A program made the position numbers and the translations under genes. Under the pieces are notes generated by a model that saw nothing but the letters and a program-made list of their open reading frames with translations, did no database searches and was not told where the DNA came from. From Saussurea involucrata (taxonomy: Eukaryota > Streptophyta > Magnoliopsida > Asterales > Asteraceae): a DNA stretch of 64,000 nt. The stretch is taken from NCBI GenBank assembly GCA_033807775.1, contig CM066326.1, positions 89,876,873 through 89,940,872 on the forward strand, given 5' to 3'. Below are positions 31,562 through 43,403 of this stretch, piece by piece. Numbering within the stretch: the stretch's first letter is position 1; the number at the start of each line of letters is the position of its first letter.

Positions 31562-34300
31562 TATATACATCATGAAAGTACAGAAAGCAAAACTGAGGTT
31601 AGTTATACATACAATATAAGTGCAGCAGAAAGGTCGGGCTTGTTAAAGCTTATTCCAGCGGTGGTCTTGGTGAAAGAAGCAGAGGCGGTATCAAATCCAA
31701 CTTCACCACCAAGAAGTATGTCCTTGCCACCAACTGCTGCAGCAAGATTTAAAACCGGGGATGGATTCAGGCCTATGCTAGAATCAATGGCAACTCGGGG
31801 ATGAAGGTACTGAACATCAAGCTGAAAGCAATTAAAAACAAACCGGTTAGCATTTTTTTGAAGCCATATATGATATTTATTATCACCAGAAGGTTTTTGT
31901 TAAAAGGAAAATCCATAACATCAACAAATAACATAAGTTCTAAACAATGCAGTTTTTCTATGATTACAGTTTTTTCTATGAAGCTATCAGAAATAACATC
32001 TAACCCAGTGGATTTTATTTTGGAAATTTTAATTAACCCTATAAGTTCTAAACAATGCAGCAAAGAGTGTATAATCCTCTAAAAAGTGTTTTGCATTGTA
32101 AACCCCTCATTTAGCCTTTAAAAGTCTCATAATAAGATGTGAAATATGAAACATGATTTGCTTCATGATTGGAGAAGTAGGTCCATATTTACAACATAAA
32201 CAGATCATATTATATTCTACTACACTTGAAAATCACTGACCTTTCCGGACTTGTGATCAGGAACATCAAAGCTTAATACTGCTTTCATACACGGCATTAC
32301 TTCATGAACAGTTACTTTCGTTGACACCTGCAAAATGAAGAAAACTTATACGAAGAGAAGTCGCAGCACTTGATTCAGAGAGCAAAGTCCTGAGTTCTTA
32401 CATTTGAATATGTATCAACTTTTACATCTACAATAGTCCTGCCACTCTTGTACTGAGCACTTATATCTCCAAGAAATATTTGACCTTTTTTCAAACCAGT
32501 AGCTGTCAGCCCCTGAAAGAGAAGAATATTATCAAAAACAGAACATTAGTGAATGTTATCCAAGGATAACGGAATAAAGGTGCAATATATTTCAGCAGAT
32601 TATGATAACAAACAAATATACATTAATGTGTACAAAATAAAATATGATTTATCATCTCACATAACACAATACATAAAAAAATCTCACAAGTTGAAGGGTA
32701 AGTTTTACAAGACAACACTGGGATTTGTTACGATTAAAATGAATCTATTACGATTTAGATGATAATATAATATATGTTATCATCTCATATAATCTATGAT
32801 CACACTCATACCATAGTTGTAGATCCAGGAACTGATAATACAAACTTGTGGTCATAGTTGTAATCTTTGGTCAACAGATCTGCATTAAGCAAGAAAATCG
32901 GTCAGCATTTTCTTTTACAGTAAATATTAACAACTCCATCACTTATATATAGACATAGACGTTAAATCAGACATCATTTTGTACATATACACAAGATTTC
33001 ATTTTCATTTCTACACGATATGTGGAGCAAGACCGATAAGAATAGAGCAGATACGTTTTTTGAAATCGCGGCTACCAAGAATTTATTTACCTTCGGGATT
33101 TTCCACTTCAACCTTCTCTGAGTTATTTCTTCCATCATTACCGAGGAATTTCTTTACCTTCGTGATTTTCCACTTCAACCATCCAGTTCCATGAATCTAA
33201 TTGATGCCTTCAGACAACAAATGGAACAAATCTCTTGTCATCTCACATTATACTACATAAACATTAAAAATAAACACATACAAACATGTTAAAAACAAAC
33301 AGAGGATACATAGATGCACATAAATATACATATAGAGAAAGCGAAGAAACCTCATCATATATGAGGAAGACGTAATCAGAGGCTACTGTTTTGGAGTGAC
33401 TAATTTGGAGTAAATCTGGACAGAATCTGAATATACAGAAAAAGCCAAATAAAAAAGCAACTGTTAAAAAACAACCCAAACCCAGAACCAATCAGATCCC
33501 AATTTGGCCATAACTGAAAACAAATTAAAACATCATCGACATTATGATCAAGAATCTAATCAGAAACAACAATCAAAACAAGAACATTGTATCCAATAAA
33601 ACCCTAAAATCGAAGAAGAACAAAAACATTAACGCCTTCTGCAAAACAAAATCGAAGAAGAACGAAACAATAAAACCCTAATGCCGAATCCAAAGGCTGA
33701 AGTTGTTGACAGTCGCCTGCCGCAGGAAAAAAAATAGGAACGAGACTCCGTAAACAACAAAAACGGAAATCAAACCTGATGTTGTTTAGAAAGATCAGAA
33801 ATCGAATTCCATAGACGAAATCGAACCACAAATCGAACTCGAAACCTGTGGCAGTTCGTGCCTTCGTGGTTGCCGGTGGGCGGTGGCTCATGGTCGAACT
33901 ATGGCCGAAGTCGAATGGGGACGATAGGGTTGGGGCTGGATGGGGGCACAGGTGGGATCTGAAAAATCGTTTTGATATTGTTTCTTTGAATTTGAATTTT
34001 TATTCAAGAGCAAAGAACTTTGAATTTGAATTTGAGTTTTAAAGAGGAAACAAACCAAGTGTCAACTTTTTTCAGAAGATCAGACGTATCATTTTTGTGT
34101 AAAAAGGTTGTCTTGTGACTGTGTACAACAAAAAGGCTTTTAACTTGTACATTGTGCATAGTATGTTGTAATTAAGAGATTTTATAGTTCAATGCATTAA
34201 AATGTAGTACCTTGTGCATTAGAACTTGTAATTAAGAGTTTTGGTCTAAATGAATATTAAGGTAGTAATATATATATACATATATATATATATTATCTTG
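31562..34300 (-). other. Helitron-like region holding a VDAC fragment
   Basis: The right edge (34140-34300) has Helitron-type 5' subterminal motifs (TGCATTAAAATG, TTAAGAGTTTTGG, AATATTAAGGTAGTAAT) nearly matching 31380-31550. A 3' terminus for this copy was not found; it may lie beyond H2 or be lost. The interior carries four VDAC exons and, at 32900-33950, sequence without a recognised gene. Confidence 0.45.
31613..32879 (-). pseudogene. VDAC (mitochondrial porin) gene fragment, four exons
   Basis: Minus-strand exons with consensus borders are 32879-32812 (DLLTKDYNYDHKFVLSV), 32512-32402 (GLTATGLKKGQIFLGD, YKSGRTIVDVKVDTYSN), 32327-32241 (TKVTVHEVMPCMKAVLSF, VPDHKSGK) and 31821-31613 (LDVQYLHPRVAIDSSIGL, GGEVGFDTASASFTK, AGISFNKPD). 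They join in phase into the N-terminal to central part of a plant VDAC, the outer mitochondrial membrane beta-barrel that passes metabolites. The start exon and the C-terminal half, including the final beta strands, are missing. The block is bordered by Helitron-like ends. All exons are open, which suggests recent capture. It cannot make a full porin. Confidence 0.8.
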
Positions 34301-34436
34301 GCTTTTAAAAAATAATTAGAAACAATTAATTTATTTGACAAAATTGATATAAATACAAAAAGGAGTGTGAACATTGGATGTCGGTTTCATATTTACCTTC
34401 TCGAACACACTCATTTTCCACAAAAGATAGCTGTAA

Positions 34437-35040
34437 GAGCATCACACTACATAACCTATTCTATTACTTATTGTTTTTTCCAGGTAAGTTTTCCACTAAC
34501 TTTTGCTAACAAAAACCTATCACTAAAAACTATCTTCAATGCAAAAAAAAATTCAAAAGCTTTTTCATCAATTACATTATAATAATGTATCCTCATCTAT
34601 TTAAAATGTTTTGTAAAAACCCCTCTTTAATTTATTGTTTTACGGTCTACGTCGTATTTTTTGAAAACAAAAATGACTTAATTTAAAAAATGAATTCGTT
34701 AAAAAATGAAAGACGATAAATATATTCGATATTTATGTCTTTTTGATCGTCTTAGCGAAAGCTTTTTTAAAATGTATTTTGTTATAAAATATTTTGGTTT
34801 TATTATAAATAAATAAGAAATTAGTTTAATTAATTAATCAAAATGTGGTAAGGTATACAATGAAAATATGACAAAGAAGGGTGCAAAATGAAATATTTAT
34901 TGTAAAAAGCTTTTGCTTCAAAAGATTGGAATATACCAACCCTTTCATTAATAAGTCTTTCATTCCAATGCTATAAAAGCTTTTGAAAGACTTTTTCTGA
35001 TAGTAAAAACCTATATAAAGGTTATGCATTGGAGATGCTC
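34437..35040. mobile_element. MITE, GAGCATC termini, TSD TAA
   Basis: The left GAGCATCACACTACATAACC is inverted to the right GGTTATGCATTGGAGATGCTC. TAA flanks both sides (34434-34436, 35041-35043). Long inverted interior arms (TTTGAAAGACTTTTTC and similar) are partly visible. Length is 604 bp, with no coding capacity. Confidence 0.75.
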
Positions 35041-35058
35041 TAATAATCGACTTTTTCC

Positions 35059-35143
35059 GTCCCTTTGAAGACATCCAATAAAATTGGAACGATACAGAGA
35101 ACATTAACATGGCCCCTGCGCAAGTATGATCCGCACAAATCGA
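35059..35143 (+). pseudogene. U6 snRNA retropseudogene, 3'-truncated
   Basis: GTCCCTTTGAAGACATCC, ATAAAATTGGAACGATACAG, then CATGGCCCCTGCGCAAG and CGCACAAATCGA follow plant U6 snRNA closely, with a few substitutions (for example CTTTGAAG for CTTCGGGG). It stops before the U6 3' region and terminator. An exact 14-bp direct repeat AATCGACTTTTTCC flanks it (35045-35058, 35138-35151), and the right copy overlaps its last bases. No upstream element typical of U6 genes (USE plus TATA) is present. This fits LINE-type retroposition of a U6 transcript, not an active gene. Confidence 0.85.
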
Positions 35144-36214
35144 CTTTTTCCTTAATAAATTCGTAATTAAAATATTATTATTTGCACAAAAATTTAATAA
35201 CCAACAGGTGGCAACTCAAACGGTCCTACACGAAACCCTTTTTGTAAATACATCAATATAACTATACTAGCTGAGTACCCGCGCAATGCGGCGGGATGTG
35301 AAAGTTCTATTAAGATATATTTAGCTTTTAAATATCAATTTTTTGCAAAATGTTTTTGAAATACTTGCACATTTACATGTTGTATTAATACTTAAGAGTT
35401 TCTCACAACGCAACGAAATGTTTCATAAATCCAAAAATGGTCATTCATTTTCACCCGTTTACCTTTCAAAATGTACAATGTTTAACAAAATGCTTCGCAT
35501 TGTTCATATATTTAACAATGGCATATATACTCAATAAAAGTCTAACTCTAAAACCCAATAACCAAAGAAATAAACACCCTAAAAGCTAAATCATTTTGGA
35601 AGCCACAAATTTTGATCAATTTGTCATCGCTCTTATCAGGTAAGATACTCAACTTGGATCAAATTTACTTGGTAAAGGTAAAGTGACCCGAAAGCATTCA
35701 ATTGAATTGTTAACAACCTCATAAATCATTAATCTAAAATGAACCTTCAAACCAAACCAATATCCACTGAACCTACAAACCGAACCAACAAATTTAAATA
35801 AATCATGTTTAATTTTTATGTTCAATAATTCTAAACTAATACCGTCTACAAAATTCATATTTGAATCACCCAAATTGAAACCATATCTAGCGTTGTGCTT
35901 ATGTGTGTAGAACATTCAAATTAGCGTTGTACATATGCAAAACTTGTAAAACAATATAACATCATTATTCATAAGGACATGCTTCTCATTATTCCCAAAC
36001 ATTATTGTCAAATGTTTACAAGTTCAATCTTCAGTAATGTTACACGCACAATAGTCAAAGATTATTATCAAAAAACAGTTAATTCTTGATAGTCTATTGA
36101 TATGCTTACAAATTACATAGATAAATTTATAATTCCACACGCAAATGCAAATGTTCTCAAGTAGCCATGCCAAAATAACTAACTTAGTACCTAAATGGCA
36201 AAATATGGAGATGC

Positions 36215-36470
36215 ATCAGATCCTCTATAATTTTTCTAAAATACAGACTCTAAAGTGAAATTTTCTAAAAAGAATTGCATTTAGCTCCAACAGATTCTCT
36301 ATTTTAGAGATTTCAACATCTTTTATATTATTAAAATATTACTTATATTTATCATCTCAATATAACTTTGAATTTTTTTTAAATAATAACTCAACCCGGT
36401 GAGAATGAAACAAAAAATAATTTCTCTCTCCATCTACCAAGTTTTAGAGAACTCTCTAAACTTTGAGTTT
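36215..36470. mobile_element. MITE remnant (GAGCATCTCCAACAGC family)
   Basis: GGAGATGCATCAGATCCTCT, TTAGCTCCAACAGATTCTC and AGAGAACTCTCTAAAC match the family interior. The right terminus is not preserved. Confidence 0.4.
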
Positions 36471-37744
36471 TTTAATACACAAAATTCTACTTTCAAATTT
36501 AACATCTACTTTGAAAAACAATAATCATAATCACAAGGGAACAAGAATATGCTCATTTAAAGCATATCAGTATCATCTCAATAACTACAACACATCTTTC
36601 TTTAATTCCTTTTCAAGAGAGGTTTTTAGGGTCAAAACTTATTCTGTTCCCTTGGCTTTTACTTGTGAGCCATAGTTTCTTTTGAACTAAAAACCAATAT
36701 ATTGTCACCACCAACCATTATGAGAAGATTGCAGTTGAATACTTCTCCAGAAAATCTATGAAAGTTTTTCTTCCGGGAAAAGCAGTGGGCCTCAGAACAT
36801 GATCCGTCTCAATCGACATGTCTTCGAAACTGCAACCTTTCTTGTCAATGAATGTGTGAGAATCACCTATGTCACTACAAAAGTATGATATAATACATAA
36901 CTCAGAGTTTTAAGATAGTTTTTACTACACAAGCCCAAAAGAAAAGCAAAAAAATGGAAAAATTCAGAAAGCATAAATAATGAAAGCGATTAAATATATG
37001 TGTATACCGTAATTAATTGTGGTTGGTTTCTTTAAAAATAGCCTCATTGAATATTTAGAGAAAGTTAACTATTACGACAATTTTTAAATTTGTAAGTGTG
37101 GGTATATGGAATAGCTCAAAAACAGACTGATTTTCCAGGCTATCGAGAATTGTCAGAAATTAAAACAAGTGAACCTGACCAAACAAAAATGAATCGTTTG
37201 CACTTGTATATACAGGTTGTTGTCTAGCTGATGGAGACAACTCCGAGAGGTTCGGTCATACCATATCATTGTATAAATGGTCACAATAAGAACTTTACTA
37301 AAAACTATCATTTGTTGTAATCAATACATAAAGAAGCAAAAAACTTTGACATGAACAGCAAGAATTATGGATAAAAAGCCAGTGAATGGAGAAAGTTATG
37401 CCCATAATCTTACAGATCAAGAAGATCAATAAAGCTTTGGGTCCTAGATTTGCTGGAACAGTCGGGTTATTAGGCTAAATTAACTTCTGACAAACTTCTT
37501 CAGCAACAATAATAACCTGTATAGCAATTAGATGTGTTTCACCATATCAAAAGCAAGTAATATTGGCTAGTTAAACCAACCAAAAATATGCCAAAAACAG
37601 GAAAAAGATTGTAGTTAAAGCAAGGCTGCAAAAGTTAGATAAATTGGAAATTGAAGTAGGAAGCATGAAATCATGTTGGAATATTAAAAAAAAACTGAAA
37701 CGAATTGCTGATAACACAAGACGAAATCGAGAAGAAATCAATAC

Positions 37745-37820
37745 CCTTGAAAGCTCTGTTCAAGTGCATGGCGTCATCAGAAGGCGATAGAAACACTGGT
37801 GGAATTGTCAATGTAGCCAT
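37745..37820 (-). pseudogene. Captured annexin first exon
   Basis: From an ATG at 37820 the minus strand reads MATLTIPPVFLSPSDDAMHL, then NRAFKG, and ends at a GT donor. Plant annexins (calcium-dependent phospholipid-binding proteins) start MATLxVPxxxPSPxDDAxxLxxAFKG with an intron at this point. None of the annexin repeats follow on either side. It is one exon, carried inside Helitron H3. Confidence 0.65.
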
Positions 37821-38530
37821 TGTAGGAGACAATTACCATGTAAATTTGATGCTGGGACATATGATCTAGAAATACAAATATATAGATGGTCCCTTCTTTG
37901 TGCAGTCATAACAAACTAAAATCTGGTAACAAAAGCAACTCCATTGAAGAGCACCTAAACAATTTTGATTATGTTCAAAAATACTTAGAACCAATAAAAA
38001 ATGGGTTGTTCTAGACTACAAAATTAAAGCATGAAGCAAGTAACTGTGAAACAAATGCACATTTAAAACAGAAAAGCACATTTGTCAAAAACATATAAGC
38101 ACAACTGTAATAACCGGGTTTCATTTAGTCATTAATTGGGAAATTTTGGAGGAATTTTCGAATTTAAAAGTTGTGTGGTCTAAGTGTAAGAAATTAAAAG
38201 TTTGGTGTTTATGGAGAAGTGTTGGGTCACCGAAGATTTGAAATTGACTCACCGATGTTTCCTCTAAATCTTACTTAGAATATTTTAGCATGGTTCTTTA
38301 TAATGACTTGTACAAGATAGCAAATGTTTGGTGAAGTCAAAGATCAACCAAAGTCAAGATTGAAGATTCTCTCATTGTGGAAGTGAAAGATCTTTTCTCA
38401 ACACATACAAGTCATTGTCCACCGATGGTGTTCACACACATCGGTGGACACCTCTCCACCGATCACTCTCTGTATCGGCCAACATATCCCACCTATGACG
38501 TCTCTCAAATAGGTGGGATCTCAAAGAAGT

Positions 38531-38720
38531 CTCAAAGATGGTTTTCTTCAAAGATGTGTCACATATCTCAAAGATGCTTTTCTTCAAAGATGTGTCACAT
38601 ATCTCAAAGATGTTTTTCTTCAAAGATGTGTCACCGAAGTCAAAGATGCTTTTCTTCAAAGATGTGTCACATATCTCAAAGATGCTTTTTCTTCAAAGAT
38701 GTGTCACATATCTCAAAGCA
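38531..38720. repeat. 36-bp minisatellite inside copia 5' LTR
   Basis: Five units of CTCAAAGATG(C/G/T)TTTTCTT plus CAAAGATGTGTCACATAT, about 36 bp each; the third unit ends in CACCGAAG. Because the unit is a multiple of three, open frames run through it on both strands without being genes. The matching array is at 46355-46543. Confidence 0.9.
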
Positions 38721-39108
38721 TTCATTGGTGGTGTACTCCTTGAAGACAAAATGAGAAGCAAATTTATTATGAGACAAGACAAAATGAGAAGCAAAATTAT
38801 TATGAGTCAAAATCAAATTTGCCAAGAATCATCCCACCGATGATGATGCTTAAATCGGTGGGATCCTTTGTCAAAAGATTTTCTTTGAAGAAAATATCAA
38901 GTCTCAAGTAATATTGTCTTGGAAGACACACCAAGGAGACAAGCATGGTACTATTCCTATTTCCAATGAAGTTCAGCATGGGTATTCCTCCTTGTTTCAA
39001 GGAAAAGGTGATTGTGACTTATCAACTTTACATAAGTCCATTAGTACGAAGCAAGTAACTGGAGGACATTCGTACTAAGCATTTAATGCTCAGTACACTC
39101 ATCCTCAC

Positions 39109-39115
39109 TATAAAA
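39109..39115 (+). promoter_or_regulatory. TATA box of copia 5' LTR
   Basis: CACTATAAAAGGAAGACC; the same sequence is at 46933-46939 in the other LTR. The position, about 350 bp before the LTR end, fits the retrotransposon promoter. Confidence 0.75.
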
Positions 39116-39463
39116 GGAAGACCTCTCCATGCAGAAGATAGCACTTACATCTTGAGATACTTGAAGTTTACTGTGTGCTCTTAGATTCTACGTGAACTGG
39201 AAGATTTCTCTCAGTGCAAGAAATCTCCATATTGCTAAAAACTTCATAGCTTTGTTCTAAGTGTTCTTAGTTATTTTGTTTAGTATACTTTATGAAAGAT
39301 TGTTAGAATAGTTTATCTGTTCTTTTCCGCAACAGTCTTAAGTTTCTATGTGTAATTCTTGTTGAAAGATTTTCAATAATAGAATTAAAATTGTGAAAAT
39401 TTTGAGTATTGTATTCAACCCCCCCTTCTACAATACTTGGTATAGCCATCTGGGACTAACAAG

Positions 39464-39475
39464 TGGTATCAAAGC
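39464..39475 (+). promoter_or_regulatory. Primer-binding site (tRNA-Met type, variant)
   Basis: TGGTATCAAAGC, two bases after the LTR. It differs at one position from the common TGGTATCAGAGC. Confidence 0.85.
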
Positions 39476-39505
39476 AGGAAGTTTAATTCATAAACTTGAT
39501 CTGCA

Positions 39506-42500
39506 ATGGCTGATTCTTCTTCCAAAAAATGAAGCTTTTTCTCAAAACACCTTTTCTGAAAACGGCTCTATAGCCAAACCTCCCAAGTTTAATTCCAACA
39601 ACTTTTCTTTGTGGAAAAGCTGGATGATGCTTTTCATGGAAGGAATGGATAGTAGATATCCAACTATTCTCAATGAGGGACCCATAGTCCCTAAAGTTTG
39701 GTCTCGCTATGAAACCAAGAAATCCGGTAAGGAAGTTGTTTGCAAAGATGATTCTGATGATTCCTCTGATGAAGAAAAATCTGCTGTTAATACATTCTTA
39801 AAAATCCTAAGAAATATACTGATGAGGAAAAACGTCTTGTGTCTCTTGATTCTAAAGTTAGAACTATCATTGATCTCTCTCTTCCTGATGAAGTGTACCA
39901 CTCTCTGGTAAATCTCTCTACTGCCAAAGAAATGTGGTCCACTCTGTGTGTTTTGTACGAAGGTACAAATGAAGTTAAAAAGAGCAGAAAGATTGCCCTT
40001 GTTAGAAAATTTGAACTCTTTTCTTATGAGAGAGGAGAATCTCTCTCCAACTACTATAATCGCTTTAACAGTCTTCTTAATGACTTAAAGCTGTTAGGTA
40101 GAGTGTATGACAATGAGGAAGTCTTGTGCAAATTTATGGACTGTCTTCCTGATTTTTGGGAAAATATCTGTACTTGTATAAAGATAACCAAGGATCTTGA
40201 TCATATGCCTCTCACTTCTCTTTATGGAACTCTTTTCAACTATGAGCAGACTAAGCTGCAAAGGAAATCTGTCATCACAGACATAAAGAGCTCTCCTCTA
40301 GCTCTCCTAAGTGACTCTTCCAAAAAGACTAAGTGTTTTCCAAAAATCACCTACCCATCTGACTCTGACCATGATAGTCAAGAAGATCCCAATGATCATT
40401 CGGAGGCATATCTTAGTGATGCTAAGGATGAATGTGAGGAAACTTCAGTTGATAATTTATCTGATGAAATGGCCATGTTGGATGGGTATTCTAAATCTAA
40501 ATCTCACCACCTTTCTGGAAAATCTAAGTCTGGTAGAAAATCATCCTTTTCTCTCTCCAAACACTCTTCTTTGGATAAATCTAATGATGAATGTTTTAAC
40601 TGTGGTAAAAGGGGTCATTTTGCCTCTGAGTGCAGAAGTAAACTTCTTGAAGGACTGATACGAGGTTTTCACACCCCGAGAATCTAACCGCAAGTGTACG
40701 GTGTCGAAATCAAGTAATAACGTACGGTAAGTACGAGTATCGAATCCACGGGAACTAGGAACTAAGTATCACAATTACTATAAGAACTATTAATTGAACT
40801 GTCGAATTTGGAAGATTGGTTTTAAACTACTTAATTGCAATAAGTAAACAAATCAAACACAAGACAAAACAGAAACAGCTTTGGAAACTTTGATAGAGAG
40901 AAAAGTTGAGGGTTGGAAATCCTCAGGTTCTACACATGCAAACAATTGACTCAAAACAGTTACCAGTTAATCCCCTTAATGATTCCCAAATCTTTTAAGA
41001 TCACTGTCGTTCTCTTTCGAACAACAACGGGTTTTATTTTGAAAAGGATAAGTTTAATCTCTCGATCTCACCTATGGATTCCAAAACACATTAAGTACAT
41101 GATTTATGTTTAAATTGGCTAGATTTTATCTCTCGACATCAACCTAACGGTTTAATGGGGACTAAAGCTTACTCGATATATCTCTATCACCTTTCGGACT
41201 TTAGGTATGCAATTCCTAATTCTAAATAGCAATTAATTCTCCCGAACTCAGTTACTAACAACAATTCAATTGTAAATTGGCCAAATTCACAAAAGCATTA
41301 AGAACAAAATCACATACTTCATTTATTAGGGAAAACTGATAAAAGTTCAATTCAATTCGTCACATGCTTACAAACCGAATTCATTCCAACCCCCAACACG
41401 AACCGGTTAGTTCATGTAGGTGGTGGAGTCAAACACAAGAGAAAAAGATGCAAAAGTGTATGTAAACATGATTAATCGTGAAAGATGAAATCGTAATAAA
41501 AGTGATGATAACTCCCTCCTCTCGTGTTCGTCTCTACGTTCCGTGATGAATGTCTCCTTGATCGGCTCTCTAACGTGGCTTCGAGGAGTCCGAAAAATCG
41601 CCCAGAATCGCCCCTCCGCTGCTCCCGATCGTCTGCCGTCTGAATCCCCTCGAAAAGTGACCTAAAACCCGAAATAAAATACTGATTTTCGCGAAACAGT
41701 GGGTTACGCGACTTGCCACGCGACTGGCAAGTCGCGTGCTAAGTCGCGCGTATGGTTTTTGCAGCGTGGGTCGTCGTCTGGTTCACGGTTCGGGTCCTGG
41801 TTCGGTCGCGGGTCTTGGGCTTGACTTTTGGGCTTCCGTTAGGCTTCGTTTTGGCTCTTTTTGGGCTCTTTTTAGCTTCTTTTCTCGATGATTGCCGCCT
41901 CTTAGATAACCTGTATAATTCACTAGATGAACCGTAAAATATACGCCTTTTTACTTGAACACAAGCCAATCTCATTGGTTTGAGAACCGAAAATAACGCC
42001 AAAAAATGGCGTTATCAAGGACCCAAAACTTCTTCCTCGGGCCGATTTTCCTCAAAATCGGAAAGATCCAAACATGATTCCACAAATCTCTCCTCTTCTG
42101 CACATTCTGACTGGGCTAAAAGATACAAGGAAAAACACAAGAGAGAAAAAGAAAGAAATGAAAGACTTATCAGAAAAGCAAAGGGTCTGCCTGCTAAAAC
42201 TCATGATTTGGCAGATGAACCCACATCTGAAAGCGAGAATGACATCGCAAATGTCTGTTTCATGGCCAAGATAAATGACATGGATGATTCAGAAGGCCAC
42301 ATCTCCTCAACTGCTCTTGTATCAGCTAAGTGCCTCTCCTCCTCATCACAGGTACATCCATTTCTATCTCTTTCTGATAATGAAAAGGTTGAAGCATTTG
42401 ATTCTTTAACCATTGATCTTTTTGATGCTAAAACTGCTAAGCAAAAGGCAAATGCTCAAATAAAATCTCTTTCCTCTCAACTGCTGTTTTGTCACTCTCA

Positions 42501-43403
42501 ACTGGAAAACTTTGAAAAAGTTAAGGCTGAGCTTGAAGATCTAAAATCCAACTTTATTCTTGCGAAGGAGAAAAACAAAATATTCAAACGTTTTCAAAAG
42601 GAACAAGAAATCATGAGAAAATGGACCAGTTCTTCCAAAAACCTGGAAAATATTTTTCAAGATCAGATTTCCTGTAATAACAAAACTGGTCTAGGCTTTG
42701 GAAAAATGGAAACTGATAAATCTTCAAAATCTCATGCTTCCACCTCATGTGCTTCACCTACTTCTTGTGAAACTTCCAATTCCAATTCTATTGGGTCTAT
42801 GTCCATGAATTCTGCAGATTCATCTGAAGATTTAAATTTTGGAATGTTTTTAAAGGCAAAAGATCATATTTCCTTTCCAAAGGAAAAGGCTCAAGATTCC
42901 AATGATTCTTCCACACCTATCCATGAATTTCAAAAATTCTTGACTTTAGATGATGCATCCTCCTCCTCCAACTCAAGCAATATATTTTCTAAATCTGAAA
43001 AAGGAAAGTCTCTGGGTGCCGATTCTTTATTAAAAAGAAATCCTCCAATTTTTTCTAAAAATACCTATGTGACTTCCCCTACCGATTTTCTTCCCCGATA
43101 TGTGAGTCTCAAAATGTCCAATTCAAAAGAAAAGATTTCTGTCCTCCCAAATTTTGAAAAAGGAATTATAGGTGCTGCACCCCAATTCTTTGTTACCTCT
43201 TCAAAATCTTTGAGCAAAAATAAAGAAAAATATCAAAGTTCTAAAAAGGCATTTCTTTATAGAAAATGCTATATTTGTGGTGATGTTTCTCATTTTGCCA
43301 AAGACTGTCCGAAAGAAAGAATTGATCTGAGTGACAAATTCTTTTCCCTCATCATCTAACCCAAAAGGATCCACCACCAAATGGGTACCTAGGAAATAAA
43401 TTT
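39506..43403 (+). pseudogene. gag: copia gag with inserted solo LTR and several frameshifts
   Basis: The start ATG at 39506 gives MADSSSK, but an A-run at about 39525 shifts the frame to the real continuation (NEAFSQNTF, PPKFNSNNFSLWKSWM). A second shift near 39800 leads to DSKVRTIIDLSLPDEVYHSL. The UBN2-type gag domain includes LSNYYNRFNSLLNDLK and LWENICTCIK-like WENICTCIK. The first CCHC (CFNCGKRGHFASEC) ends just before the inserted solo LTR at 40656. Gag resumes at 42018 with GPKTSSSGRFSSKS, a charged coiled-coil-like stretch (KVKAELEDLKSN) and a second CCHC (CYICGDVSHFAKDC). A last frameshift near 43335 precedes the WVP stop. It would be the capsid protein. Confidence 0.85.
40656..42017 (+). 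repeat. Solo LTR with TGATA...TATCA ends inserted in copia gag (TSD AGGAC)
   Basis: TGATACGAGGTTTTCACACC to GGCGTTATCA, 1362 bp, flanked by exact AGGAC (40651-40655, 42018-42022). The inserted block splits a gag codon series that reads through when its ends are compared with the sister copies. ACCGCAAGTGTACGGTGTCG and GAGTATCGAATCCACGGGAA are widespread in plant gypsy LTRs. Athila/Tat-like is my best guess. A perfect 12-bp inverted repeat ACGCGACTTGCC/GGCAAGTCGCGT lies at 41706-41737. No coding sequence. Confidence 0.85.

Larger units (their letters stand above)
38220..39461 (+). repeat. 5' LTR of the copia element
   Basis: TGTTGGGTCACCGAAG to GGGACTAACA. It contains an 11-bp perfect inverted repeat GTCCACCGATG...CATCGGTGGAC (38417-38449), a 36-bp minisatellite (38531-38720) and TATAAAA at 39109. 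It differs from the 3' LTR by scattered substitutions and by a shorter C-tract near the end. Confidence 0.92.

Noticed and set aside
31613..32879. Functional VDAC gene
   Set aside because: Start exon and C-terminal half are absent within several kilobases and Helitron-like ends surround the block.
35059..35143. Active U6 snRNA gene
   Set aside because: No USE/TATA promoter, 3' truncation and a 14-bp flanking duplication point to a retropseudogene.
38531..38720. Possible CRISPR-like array
   Set aside because: Units are contiguous tandem repeats without unique spacers, lie inside a plant LTR and are duplicated in the partner LTR.
38377..38843. Overlapping open frames on both strands with repeated KDVSHISKM / RCVTYLKD-like peptides
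   Set aside because: They arise from the 36-bp LTR minisatellite, whose unit length is a multiple of three. The same frames recur in the other LTR and no protein family matches.
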